DNA of 64,000 bases. It comes from Psychrosphaera haliotis. Lineage in GTDB: Bacteria; Pseudomonadota; Gammaproteobacteria; Enterobacterales; Alteromonadaceae. Position 1 is the first letter of the stretch. Each line of letters opens with the position of its first letter. The notes below the pieces were generated by a model. The model was given only the letters and a program-made list of their open reading frames with translations. It ran no database searches and had not been told where the DNA came from. This document shows positions 29,323 to 37,030 of the stretch, piece after piece. Location of the stretch: the NCBI RefSeq assembly GCF_009728465.1, contig NZ_WOCD01000003.1, positions 186,001-250,000 on the forward strand, read 5' to 3'. The position numbers and the translations under genes were made by a program.

Positions 29323-29601
29323 ATGATTAAATCATTTAAACATAAAGGACTGAAAAAGTTCTTTGAGTCCGGCAGTAAAGCTGGCATTCAAGCCAAGCAT
29401 GAGCGTCGACTTAGAATGCAACTTGCCGCTATTGATACTGCGACTGTTTTAGACGACATCGACTTACCTGGGTTTAAGTTACATGCCTTAAAAGGGAAAA
29501 GAGATGGAATTTGGTCTATTACTGTAAATGGTAATTGGCGAGTCACATTCGAATTTAAAGATGGCAATGCTTTTATTTTAAATTATGAGGATTATCACTA
29601 A
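29323..29601 (+). CDS. higB: Cassette 11: HigB-type toxin
   Basis: A 92-residue RelE-superfamily mRNA endonuclease toxin (HigB/PF05015 type). Typical features are IKSFKHKGLKKFFE at the N-terminus, LPGFKLHALKGKRDG-WSI in the middle and NWRVTFEF near the end. It precedes and overlaps its antitoxin by one base. There is no ribosome site before the ATG. A copy encoding the identical protein is in cassette 58. Confidence 0.93.
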   Translation: MIKSFKHKGLKKFFESGSKAGIQAKHERRLRMQLAAIDTATVLDDIDLPGFKLHALKGKRDGIWSITVNGNWRVTFEFKDGNAFILNYEDYH

Positions 29602-29894
29602 TGAATATGCATAATCCACCGCATCCGGGTGAATTTATTTCCGATGTTTATATGGAACCATTTGGCTATAGTTGCCGATTTGTTGCAAAACAATTAGATG
29701 TTTCTCCTTCAACTTTAAGCCGTATCTTAAAAGCTAAAAGTGCTATTACTCCAGAAATGGCTTTACGACTATCGAAAGCGCTTGGCCGTAGCCCTGAAAG
29801 TTGGCTATCGATGCAAGACAATTATGATCTTTGGCAAGCAAAACATAATGTAAACTTAGCTAGAGTTCATCAAATTGATTTTGCAATGGCGTAA
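29601..29894 (+). CDS. higA: Cassette 11: HigA-type antitoxin
   Basis: A 97-residue XRE-family antitoxin beginning HNPPHPGEF, with the helix-turn-helix at about 25-65 (VAKQLDVSPSTLSRILKAKSAI) and SWLSMQDNYDLW after it. It neutralises HigB and represses the operon. Unlike higB it has an AGGA ribosome site, which favours more antitoxin than toxin. Confidence 0.94.
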   Translation: MNMHNPPHPGEFISDVYMEPFGYSCRFVAKQLDVSPSTLSRILKAKSAITPEMALRLSKALGRSPESWLSMQDNYDLWQAKHNVNLARVHQIDFAMA

Positions 29895-29900
29895 GGAATA

Positions 29901-29996
29901 TAACAAGCGCCTCAACTCCGACAATGTTTCGTTGTCACGGTTTTGGCAAACAACGCAAAAAGCCGCGCCAACACATTGCGTGTTAGGCGGGCGTTA
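29901..29996 (+). repeat. attC, cassette 11 (family C)
   Basis: 96 nt. Confidence 0.93.
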
Positions 29997-30480
29997 ACTT
30001 CACATAAATTTCTGCAATATAATTAATCTGTCGCAATATATTGGTGTCATTAAATTAAAGTCCCCTTTTCTCTTTATTCTGAATTTTTGAGTCTGCTTTC
30101 AAAAACTATTGGCCAGTATCACAAAACGCCAAGCCTAGCCGCTTGGCTATTGAAAGTTCAAATCAATAAAAACGTTCAGCAAGGTTTAAATTAGTTTCAA
30201 CTTCTGTCGCTTAAGGTTGCTAAAGATTTTGGAGTTTTTTTCTTTTAGTACTTACTATCGCCGCGCTCATGGCTTGGCTTTTCAACTATTCGAGTAGTAG
30301 GCCTTCGGTTTTCTGAGTAAATAGACGTTTGATTTAGAAAGGAATTTAGGTAAGGTGGTTTTCTGAATATTAAACGTTGGCTAGTGATAGTTAACAAGTG
30401 GTTCAAGAGGGTCTCGTAAAAGCTTGCACGAGCCTTCGGCAAATAGTTTAGCAAGCTAAAACTCGCCTCTTAACCAGGCG
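29994..30480 (+). mobile_element. Cassette 12: gene-less cassette, copy 3
   Basis: 487 bp; first of three tandem copies (cassettes 12, 13, 14). Confidence 0.9.
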
Positions 30481-30483
30481 TTA
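30392..30483 (+). repeat. attC, cassette 12 (family A)
   Basis: 92 nt. Confidence 0.93.
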
Positions 30484-30968
30484 ACTTCACGTAAAATTCT
30501 GCAATATAATTAATCTGTCGCAATATATTGGTGTCATTAAATTAAAGTCCCCATTTCTCTCTATTCTGAATTTTTGAGTCTGCTTTAAAAAGTTATTTGC
30601 CAATATCACGAAACGCCAAGCCTAGCCGCTTGGCTATTGAAAGTTCAAATTAATAAGAACGTTCAGCAAGGTTTAAATTAGTTTCAACTTCTGTTGCTTA
30701 AAGTTGCTAACGGTTTTGGGACTTTTATCTTTTGGTACTTACTATCGCCGCGCTCATGGCTTGGCTTATCAACTATTCGAGTAGTAGGCCTTCGGTTTTC
30801 TGAACAATTAGCGAGTTGATTTAGAAAGGAAATTAGGTAAAGTGGTTTTCTATTAATTTCAACGTTGGCTAGTGATAGTTAACAAGTGGTTCAAGAGGGT
30901 CTCGTAAAAGCTTGCTCGAGCCTTCGGCAAACATTATAGCAAGCTAAAACTCGCCTCTTAACCAGGCG
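30481..30968 (+). mobile_element. Cassette 13: gene-less cassette, copy 4
   Basis: 488 bp; middle of the tandem triplet. It differs from its neighbours near the end (TTCTATTAATTTCAACG), like the cassette 52 copy. Confidence 0.9.
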
Positions 30969-30971
30969 TTA
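30880..30971 (+). repeat. attC, cassette 13 (family A)
   Basis: 92 nt. Confidence 0.93.
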
Positions 30972-31455
30972 ACTTCACGTAAAATTCTGCAATATAATTA
31001 ATCTGTCGCAATATATTGGTGTCATTAAATTAAAGTCCCCTTTTCTCTTTATTCTGAATTTTTGAGTCTGCTTTCAAAAACTATTGGCCAGTATCACGAA
31101 ACGCCAAGCCTAGCCGCTTGGCTATTGAAAGTTCAAATCAATAAGAACGTTCAGCAAGGTTTAAATTAGTTTCAACTTCTGTTGCTTAAAGTTGCTAAAA
31201 GCTTTGGAGCTTTTTTCTTTTGGTTCTTACCATCGCCGCGCTCATGGCTTGGCTTCCGAACTATTCGAGTAGTAGGCCTTAGTTTTTCTGAGTAATTAGC
31301 GAGTTGATTTAGAAAGGAATTTAGGTAAAGTGGTTTTCTGAATATTCAACGTTGGCTAGTGATAGTTAACAAGTGGTTCAAGAGGGTCTCGTAAAAGCTT
31401 GCTCGAGCCTTCGGCAAACATTATAGCAAGCTAAAACTCGCCTCTTAACCAGGCG
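30969..31455 (+). mobile_element. Cassette 14: gene-less cassette, copy 5
   Basis: 487 bp. In this copy TTAACT (30969-30974, the cassette's own left end) and TATAAT (30993-30998) are 18 bases apart, like a promoter. GCCAAGC/GCTTGGC pairs at 31103-31122. AAAAGCT and AGCTTTT (31197-31214) with loop TTGG, followed by a T-rich run, look like an intrinsic terminator. A transcript of roughly 200 bases is therefore possible. Confidence 0.85.
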
Positions 31456-31458
31456 TTA
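31367..31458 (+). repeat. attC, cassette 14 (family A)
   Basis: 92 nt. Confidence 0.93.
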
Positions 31459-31476
31459 GGCTTACAAGGAAAGTAT

Positions 31477-31788
31477 GTGCATAAATTCAGGTTTGTAGCT
31501 TTATTTATATTAATGATCGTTGGGTGTGAGGATAAATTACCTGAGATTAGTACCTGTTATGGATCGATTACAGAAGGAACTATTTGGGTTTCAATATCAG
31601 CTGATAACAGGGTTAGTATTGGAGACTCTATATTCTCGGAACAACTTTTAAATAAAAAATATAATGCTGTTAAACAAACGTGTGAATCTGTTGTTGTAAT
31701 CGTTCAAGCAGAGCAATTGGCTAAGCATAAAATAGTTTACGATACTGTAAAACTTATAGAATCGCTCAATTTTAAGGTGTCACATTAA
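31477..31788 (+). CDS. Cassette 15: small lipoprotein, ExbD/TolR-like fold suggested
   Basis: A 103-residue protein starting at GTG with AAGGAAAG upstream. The lipobox M-I-V-G-C puts the lipidated Cys at about 17. The mature part (VSISADNRVSIGD...VVVIVQAEQLAKHKIVYDTVKLIESLNFKVS) has the strand-helix pattern of the periplasmic domain of ExbD/TolR proteins. This is a resemblance only; there is no ExbB partner. Confidence 0.68.
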   Translation: MHKFRFVALFILMIVGCEDKLPEISTCYGSITEGTIWVSISADNRVSIGDSIFSEQLLNKKYNAVKQTCESVVVIVQAEQLAKHKIVYDTVKLIESLNFKVSH

Positions 31789-31791
31789 GCC

Positions 31792-31900
31792 TAACAAGTG
31801 CCTTAAGGCTCGCAAGCTCGCTCGGACAATTAACAATGGGCTATTGTCGCTGCGCTCAATATTTTAGCCCATTGCTAATTCGCCGCTTAGGCGAGCGTTA
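31792..31900 (+). repeat. attC, cassette 15 (family B)
   Basis: 109 nt. Confidence 0.92.
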
Positions 31901-31925
31901 GCTATACAAGGAGAATACAGTTCAA

Positions 31926-32369
31926 ATGTCAGAATTTATTGGTGGAGGCTACTTTTTTGAAATGCTAAATGCTTTAGCAAGCCTTATGATTGCTTATGGT
32001 GTTTTCTTTTTTCTCTATTTCTCCAAAAGAAGAGAAAGACGAGAAAAAGTGGAATATGCAACGAGATTCATTCAAAAATGGAACGAGCCTGCCTTTTTTC
32101 ATATAACAGCTAGAATTTTTAATAATCGAAATATTGAATTCCTGCATGGTTTAGAACCTCAGTTTTATGAAGAGTTTAGAGTAAAAAATAAGGAAGGCTT
32201 TGACGATATAGTTACCATTTTAAATTTCATTGAAGAAATGGCTCAAGCTATAGAGTCAAATTTAGCTGATGAATACACTTTAAGAAAATACTTTCAACAA
32301 TCTCTAGTCGATACATTTAAAATTTTAGAACCCTTTGTACATGTTACTCGTGAAAAAAATACAACGTGA
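31926..32369 (+). CDS. Cassette 16: DUF4760-like membrane protein
   Basis: A 147-residue protein with one hydrophobic segment (about 13-31) followed by a basic KRRERREK stop-transfer. The cytoplasmic helical domain contains VTILNFIEEMAQAIESN...DEYTLRKYF, typical of DUF4760. The family's role is unknown. It is the first of two genes in this cassette, which is unusual in the array. Confidence 0.7.
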   Translation: MSEFIGGGYFFEMLNALASLMIAYGVFFFLYFSKRRERREKVEYATRFIQKWNEPAFFHITARIFNNRNIEFLHGLEPQFYEEFRVKNKEGFDDIVTILNFIEEMAQAIESNLADEYTLRKYFQQSLVDTFKILEPFVHVTREKNTT

Positions 32370-32438
32370 CTGCATACCGTTCGTCGGAGAGAATGATTGG
32401 GCAATGGTCTTTTTCTAAACCTATAAGGGTAAGTTAAA

Positions 32439-32783
32439 ATGAGTAGCTTATCTAATATCCCCAACCCAATAGGGAATGATCCTATACAAGTTGTAGAAAG
32501 GACTGTTCGTGAAGTTCCTTGTCCAAATCCAGAGTGCGATCATAAATTAGACATAACCAGTATAAATTATGGTACAAAAATTAAGTGTCAAAACTGCGAC
32601 AATATTACTTGGACTCCAACCTACGAGGAACAATGGTGGCAAAAAACAAAAGGGTTTGTTTTGAGTATCATATTGAGTTTGCTAATAGGGGTTGCTGGTT
32701 CGATTGGTGGTTCTGCTGTCTGGGAATCCTACAATGCAGAAGCAGCACAAGAGCAGGCAGAGCAACCTGAAGAAGGTGGCTAA
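32439..32783 (+). CDS. Cassette 16: zinc-ribbon membrane protein
   Basis: A 114-residue protein with a four-Cys zinc ribbon (CPNPEC at about 28-33 and CQNC at about 50-53), one hydrophobic segment (about 72-92) and an acidic tail. The function is not recognised. It lies 69 bases after the DUF4760-like gene in the same cassette. Cassette 55 encodes another zinc-ribbon membrane protein. Confidence 0.7.
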   Translation: MSSLSNIPNPIGNDPIQVVERTVREVPCPNPECDHKLDITSINYGTKIKCQNCDNITWTPTYEEQWWQKTKGFVLSIILSLLIGVAGSIGGSAVWESYNAEAAQEQAEQPEEGG

Positions 32784-32791
32784 AGTAAAGC

Positions 32792-32885
32792 TAACAAGCA
32801 CTTTAAACGGAACAAAAACAGTTGGCTACGTTCCGCTTCGCTTCACATTATAGCCAACAATTTTTGTCCGCTTAAGTGGGCGTTA
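32792..32885 (+). repeat. attC, cassette 16 (family D)
   Basis: 94 nt. Confidence 0.92.
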
Positions 32886-32924
32886 GCCTGTTTCGATAAA
32901 TTGGCGTCATTTAAAGGGTTTTAT

Positions 32925-33248
32925 ATGTTAAACAGATGTTTAGTTATTTCATCAATTTGTATGTTATTACTCTCAGCTACAGTGAAAGCTGATAATAAGG
33001 TAGTCCCTGAAAATGGTTTTAAAGCTTTATTAGGGTGTATGAAAAAAGTCCCTATTGATGTTAAAAAACTCAAAGGTATGGGCTCATCGCAAGTCGTTTT
33101 ATTAAGTGTTCTTGAAGAAGTCAATCAAAGTAAGGCTTCTGAAAGAAACTTGGATATAAATTATTCTGAAATTTTTATTTTGGTTGAAAAAAACTGCCCT
33201 AAAGAATTAGAAGTAGTTAAACGGTTCAGTGCCACTAAACCAGGCTAA
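32925..33248 (+). CDS. Cassette 17: five-copy secreted protein, copy 2
   Basis: A 107-residue member of the cassette 6 family and the most diverged copy (for example LDINYSEIFILVEKN and a C-terminal FSATKPG). The signal peptide and both Cys are kept. ATG 32925 corresponds to the other copies; an in-frame extension to 32901 is unsupported. Confidence 0.83.
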   Translation: MLNRCLVISSICMLLLSATVKADNKVVPENGFKALLGCMKKVPIDVKKLKGMGSSQVVLLSVLEEVNQSKASERNLDINYSEIFILVEKNCPKELEVVKRFSATKPG

Positions 33249-33337
33249 CAAGTGGTTCAAGAGGGTCTCGTAATAGCTTGCTCGAACCTTCGGCAAATAG
33301 TCTAGCAAGCTAAAACTCGCCTCTTAACCAGGCGTTA
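33246..33337 (+). repeat. attC, cassette 17 (family A)
   Basis: 92 nt; supplies the stop codon. Confidence 0.93.
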
Positions 33338-33400
33338 TAGCTACTTGAAAAATCGAACAAATCCCTCACTTATACTAAAACGATAATAGGGAAACACTCG

Positions 33401-33669
33401 ATGGACATCTTTCTCAAAATTACGATTGACGATTTTATTTTCTACTTTTCACTAATAACACTAAGTTTTGCCGTGATAAAGACCTTAATAAACTTGGTCG
33501 TTTGGAGCAAAAAAATGTCAAAAGGTGCGCTTTTCTTTTTAGCTATATTTCCAATAATATCTATATTTCCGATACCTCAGCAAGAAATCAAAAAATTGAG
33601 AATATAAAAAAAGAATACATCAAAAAGGTTGATGAAAATGGTGAGCCTTTAGATGACAGCGAGAAGTAG
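33401..33669 (+). pseudogene. Cassette 18: small membrane protein, frameshifted copy
   Basis: Copy of the cassette 62 gene. It has two hydrophobic segments (about 12-33 and 43-58). A run of six A at 33589-33594, where cassette 62 has seven, shifts the frame and stops it at 33607 after 68 residues. The lost tail is lysine-rich and acidic (ending D-D-S-E-K). Otherwise the two cassettes appear identical. Confidence 0.82.
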
Positions 33670-33675
33670 TAGCAA

Positions 33676-33772
33676 TAACAAGTCAATTAAGCAGGACTAA
33701 AATCAATTGGTTTACAACGCAAACACCGCTAGAGTATAACCAATTAATTTTTAGCCTCTTATTGAGGCGTTA
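33676..33772 (+). repeat. attC, cassette 18 (family E)
   Basis: 97 nt; CAATTGGTT/AACCAATTA inner stem. Confidence 0.93.
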
Positions 33773-33782
33773 TACAACTTAG

Positions 33783-34282
33783 GTGTTGTCGTATGAAAAT
33801 TCTCTAGCTGAACCATCACATATTAATGGACTGGAGGATATAGTAAAATCTACATTTCATCTTGCATGCCCTGAAGATTCTAATCGTGACTTACAGTCTG
33901 TTTATATTTCAAAGCACCTTTCCGCACATAATTTTAAGCAACTCCTTAGTTCAAAAAAACATAAAGTTTGGGTGGCTCTTGAAGAAAAAGAAATTATTGG
34001 CCTAGCTGTTGTTGAAATTATGACAGAAAACTTAGCAATGCTTTCCAAACTTTATGTTTACCAAGCTTTCAAGGTAAAGGCGTCGCATTAGAGTTATATA
34101 AAACTGTGATAAGTTATGTAATATCCTGTGGAATAAAAAAATTAAACTTATCCGTTTATTCTGGTAATTCAAAAGCTAAATCATTTTATGAAAAGCAGGG
34201 TTTTACATTGCAAAAAACTTGTGATTTCATAATGGAAACTGAAATACATGAAGATCATATTTATGAGTTATCAGTTGTATAA
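33783..34282 (+). pseudogene. Cassette 19: GNAT acetyltransferase, frameshifted
   Basis: The first 102 codons give the N-terminal half of a GNAT protein (IIGLAVVEIMTENLAMLSKLYV). Near 34070 the frame breaks. The next frame continues with FQGKGVALELYKTVISYV (acetyl-CoA loop Q-G-K-G-V-A) and SVYSGNSKAKSFYEKQGF to the attC TAA at 34280. A one-base change in TACCAAGCTTTCAAGG explains it. It would be inactive unless recoded. Confidence 0.85.
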
Positions 34283-34391
34283 CAAGTGCCTCAATTCGCT
34301 CACAAGCTCGCTCGGACAGTTAACAATGGGTTATTGTCGCTGCGCTCAATAATTTTAACCCATTGTTAATTTGCCGCTTAGGCAAGCGTTA
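34280..34391 (+). repeat. attC, cassette 19 (family B)
   Basis: 112 nt. Confidence 0.92.
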
Positions 34392-34411
34392 GTTTGATTA
34401 AGGAAGATCGT

Positions 34412-34842
34412 ATGAAACGTCTAATATTTTTGTTTTTACTCGTATCGATGAATATAAGCGCAACAGAAAGTAAGTATTATTATAAGGCTTACGATCAAAA
34501 AGGATTCAAAGCAACGATACAAGAAATAGAAAGAGGTGTTAATTATTCTATTTTAGAAGTTGATATTATTAATACTGATGCGCAAGGAGGGCCGTTCTCG
34601 ATTATTGCTGCAGCTGTTGAAATTGGAACAGATTTAGGCAAGACCCATTTCACTTTATTAAAAGAATTTAGAAAAGAAAAACTATATTACTATAAGATAT
34701 TTTTACGTCTGATATTAATGAAGACCCATCGAAAGCATTCCCAAATGAAATGAGCCAAGATAAATTAGATACACATCGTAAAATTGGCTACTTATCTATA
34801 GCAACGTATGATGCTTTTTCTAAAGGTGTAAAATCAAACTAA
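34412..34842 (+). pseudogene. Cassette 20: exported protein, frameshifted (twin of cassette 24)
   Basis: ATG 34412 (GGAAGA upstream) opens a protein with a signal peptide (about 1-17). The frame ends at 34753 in a basic, non-family-like tail. Shifting frame near 34705 gives DIFTSDINEDPSKAFPNEM... through to the attC TAA (34840-34842), which looks like the true C-terminus. One A is probably missing from ATAAGATA. The family is not recognised. Cassette 24 carries the same sequence with the same break. Confidence 0.75.
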
Positions 34843-34931
34843 CAAGTGGTTCAAGAAGGTCTCGTCAAAGCTTGCTCGAGCCTTCGGCAAACAGTTTAGC
34901 AAGCTAAAACTCGCCTCTTAACCAGGCGTTA
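34840..34931 (+). repeat. attC, cassette 20 (family A)
   Basis: 92 nt. Confidence 0.93.
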
Positions 34932-34952
34932 TATGACTTATTTGGAATCTAT

Positions 34953-35222
34953 GTGAGCTTAAAAAGGCGATTACTTCTTGGAATTGCAGTTGGCCTATCT
35001 ATTTACTTTGCTGCCTTATCGTTTGCACAAGTTGAGCTTGCTAATGAGGCAATTGAAGTATTGAGGTCTTGCGAATCTAATAAGCTAAATGATTGTAAGA
35101 ATTTAACTGAACACCCTCGATTATTGTTACGATGGGATGACAATTTAAGGTTTTATTCGGTACTAAGTATTATTTTTGCTTTGCTTGTCGGCTACTTTAC
35201 TCCTAAGCGAAACAATGTATAG
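34953..35222 (+). CDS. Cassette 21: two-segment membrane protein
   Basis: An 89-residue protein starting at GTG, with hydrophobic segments at about 7-25 and 66-82. The loop between holds two Cys nine residues apart (LRSCESNKLNDCKNL) and a R-W-D-D-N-L motif before the second segment. The same plan appears in the cassette 43 protein, so the two are likely paralogs. Function unknown. Confidence 0.7.
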   Translation: MSLKRRLLLGIAVGLSIYFAALSFAQVELANEAIEVLRSCESNKLNDCKNLTEHPRLLLRWDDNLRFYSVLSIIFALLVGYFTPKRNNV

Positions 35223-35233
35223 GTATCGTCATA

Positions 35234-35325
35234 TAACAAGTGGTTAAAGAAGGTCTCGTAAAAGCTTGCTCGAGCCTTCGGCACACAGTTTAGCAAGCTA
35301 AAACTCGCCTCTTAACCAGGCGTTA
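35234..35325 (+). repeat. attC, cassette 21 (family A)
   Basis: 92 nt. Confidence 0.93.
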
Positions 35326-35364
35326 GCCTGTTTCGATAAATTGGCGTCATTTAAAGGATTTTAT

Positions 35365-35688
35365 ATGTTAAACAGATGTTTAGTTATTTTCTCAATTTGT
35401 ATGTTATTACTCTCAGCCACAGTGAAAGCTGATAATAAGGTAGTCCTTGAAAATAGTTTTAAAGCTTTATTAGAGTGCATGAAAACAGTCCCTATTGATG
35501 TTAATAAACTCAAAGGTGTGAACTCATCACAAGTTGTTTTATTAAGTGTTCTCGAAAAAGTCAATCAAAGTAAGGCTTCTGAAAAAGACTTGGGTATAGA
35601 TTATTCTGAAGTTTATAAATTGGTTGAAAAAAACTGCCCTAAAGAATTAGAAGTAATTAAAAAGCTGAATGCGAGTAAACCAGGCTAA
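35365..35688 (+). CDS. Cassette 22: five-copy secreted protein, copy 3
   Basis: A 107-residue protein differing from the cassette 6 product only at about residues 28-29 (Leu-Glu in place of Pro-Lys). Leader, signal peptide and both Cys are the same. Confidence 0.85.
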   Translation: MLNRCLVIFSICMLLLSATVKADNKVVLENSFKALLECMKTVPIDVNKLKGVNSSQVVLLSVLEKVNQSKASEKDLGIDYSEVYKLVEKNCPKELEVIKKLNASKPG

Positions 35689-35777
35689 CAAGTGGTTTAA
35701 GAAGGTCTCGTAAAAGCTTACTCGAGCCTTCGGCAAACATTTTAGCAAGCTAAAACTCGCCTCTTAACCAGGCGTTA
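35686..35777 (+). repeat. attC, cassette 22 (family A)
   Basis: 92 nt; its final TTA is also the (minus-strand) stop codon of ccdB. Confidence 0.93.
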
Positions 35778-36095
35778 TATGCCCGTAATCAGGAAATCGA
35801 GTGCAGCGATAATTTCATTTCGAAATGTGCTTAGGTCGTTTACTTCATCTTTTAGTATCTTCACTGGCACGCTCGTCATTTGTTGAGTCAAAATAACAAA
35901 ATCACCTTGCTCTATATGAATAATTGGACACAAGTAACTCGGCGCTTTCGATTCGATTAGCTCTAATGGAGTTAATGGTATAACCATTCTGGAATCCAAA
36001 CTGCTTAACAAATCTGACTGTACGTTAACAAAGTATGGGTACGCTTTTGATGAAGAGCTGTCTTGGTTCTTATATAGAAAAAATTGAGACATCAA
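35775..36095 (-). CDS. ccdB: Cassette 23: CcdB-type gyrase-poison toxin
   Basis: A 106-residue CcdB family toxin, which traps DNA gyrase. It has the N-terminal SQFFLYKNQ, the PYFVNVQSDLLSSLDSRMVIPL strand region, and the C-terminal ITGI close to the family's essential Trp-Gly-Ile tail, though Trp is replaced by Thr. It reads against the array direction. Its stop codon is the TTA at the cassette boundary. ccdA overlaps it by four bases. Confidence 0.9.
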   Translation of the reverse strand: MMSQFFLYKNQDSSSSKAYPYFVNVQSDLLSSLDSRMVIPLTPLELIESKAPSYLCPIIHIEQGDFVILTQQMTSVPVKILKDEVNDLSTFRNEIIAALDFLITGI

Positions 36096-36337
36096 AACTT
36101 CCTGTAAGCGTCAGAGAATAGGCCAAAACTTTCAGTTAACTTATTACATGCATTAACTGCATCGCTATTTTTCTCTAACCACTCTTCACTTAACCTTTCG
36201 CTTACCTCTTGTTTTAATGCCTTTTCCATCGTTGCTGATAGGTTGATATTTAATCGCTTAGCTTCAGCTAGTAAATCACTGCTTAAGCTCAGGTTAGTGG
36301 CTTTTTTGGATGGCTTATTAAAGCTTTCATTTCTCAT
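36092..36337 (-). CDS. ccdA: Cassette 23: CcdA-type antitoxin
   Basis: An 81-residue antitoxin. The N-terminal ribbon-helix-helix region (KKATNLSLSSDLLAEAKRLNINLSATME) binds DNA and the C-terminal part (LSEEWLEKNSDAVNACNKLTESFGLFSDAYRKF) binds CcdB. I start at ATG 36337, with AGGTG just upstream; ATGs at 36349 and 36355 lack one. Confidence 0.9.
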   Translation of the reverse strand: MRNESFNKPSKKATNLSLSSDLLAEAKRLNINLSATMEKALKQEVSERLSEEWLEKNSDAVNACNKLTESFGLFSDAYRKF

Positions 36338-36348
36338 GTTGCACCTCA

Positions 36349-36386
36349 TGCGCATAATCGTTGCGCATTAATACTATTGCAACAAC
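36349..36386 (-). promoter_or_regulatory. ccdAB promoter/operator
   Basis: Two TGCGCA palindromes (36349-36354 and 36362-36367) flank a candidate -10 (GATTAT on the minus strand), with TTGCAA 17 bases before it. The cassette thus carries its own promoter facing away from the attC. Confidence 0.55.
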
Positions 36387-36393
36387 GGGCAAA

Positions 36394-36490
36394 TAACAAG
36401 TCAATAAAGTAGGACAAAAACCAATTGGTTTACAACGCAAACACCGCTAAAGTATAACCAATTAATTTTTAGCCTCTTATTGAGGCGTTA
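36394..36490 (+). repeat. attC, cassette 23 (family E)
   Basis: 97 nt. Confidence 0.93.
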
Positions 36491-36510
36491 GTTTGATTAA
36501 GGAAGATCGT

Positions 36511-36941
36511 ATGAAACGTCTAATATTTTTGTTTTTACTCGTATCGATGAATATAAGCGCAACAGAAAGTAAGTATTATTATAAGGCTTACGATCAAAAA
36601 GGATTCAAAGCAACGATACAAGAAATAGAAAGAGGTGTTAATTATTCTATTTTAGAAGTTGATATTATTAATACTGATGCGCAAGGAGGGCCGTTCTCGA
36701 TTATTGCTGCAGCTGTTGAAATTGGAACAGATTTAGGCAAGACCCATTTCACTTTATTAAAAGAATTTAGAAAAGAAAAACTATATTACTATAAGATATT
36801 TTTACGTCTGATATTAATGAAGACCCATCGAAAGCATTCCCAAATGAAATGAGCCAAGATAAATTAGATACACATCGTAAAATTGGCTACTTATCTATAG
36901 CAACGTATGATGCTTTTTCTAAAGGTGTAAAATCAAACTAA
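36511..36941 (+). pseudogene. Cassette 24: exported protein, frameshifted (twin of cassette 20)
   Basis: The sequence matches cassette 20 from the boundary to the attC, including the broken frame near 36804 and the recoverable C-terminus ending at the attC TAA (36939-36941). The in-frame product stops at 36852. Confidence 0.75.
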
Positions 36942-37030
36942 CAAGTGGTTCAAGAAGGTCTCGTCAAAGCTTGCTCGAGCCTTCGGCAAACAGTTTAGCA
37001 AGCTAAAACTCGCCTCTTAACCAGGCGTTA
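36939..37030 (+). repeat. attC, cassette 24 (family A)
   Basis: 92 nt. Confidence 0.93.

Noticed and set aside
30245-30454. Minus-strand 69-codon frame across the gene-less cassette and its attC (cassettes 2 and 12)
   Set aside because: It starts inside the attC and is broken in other copies, so it is not a conserved gene.
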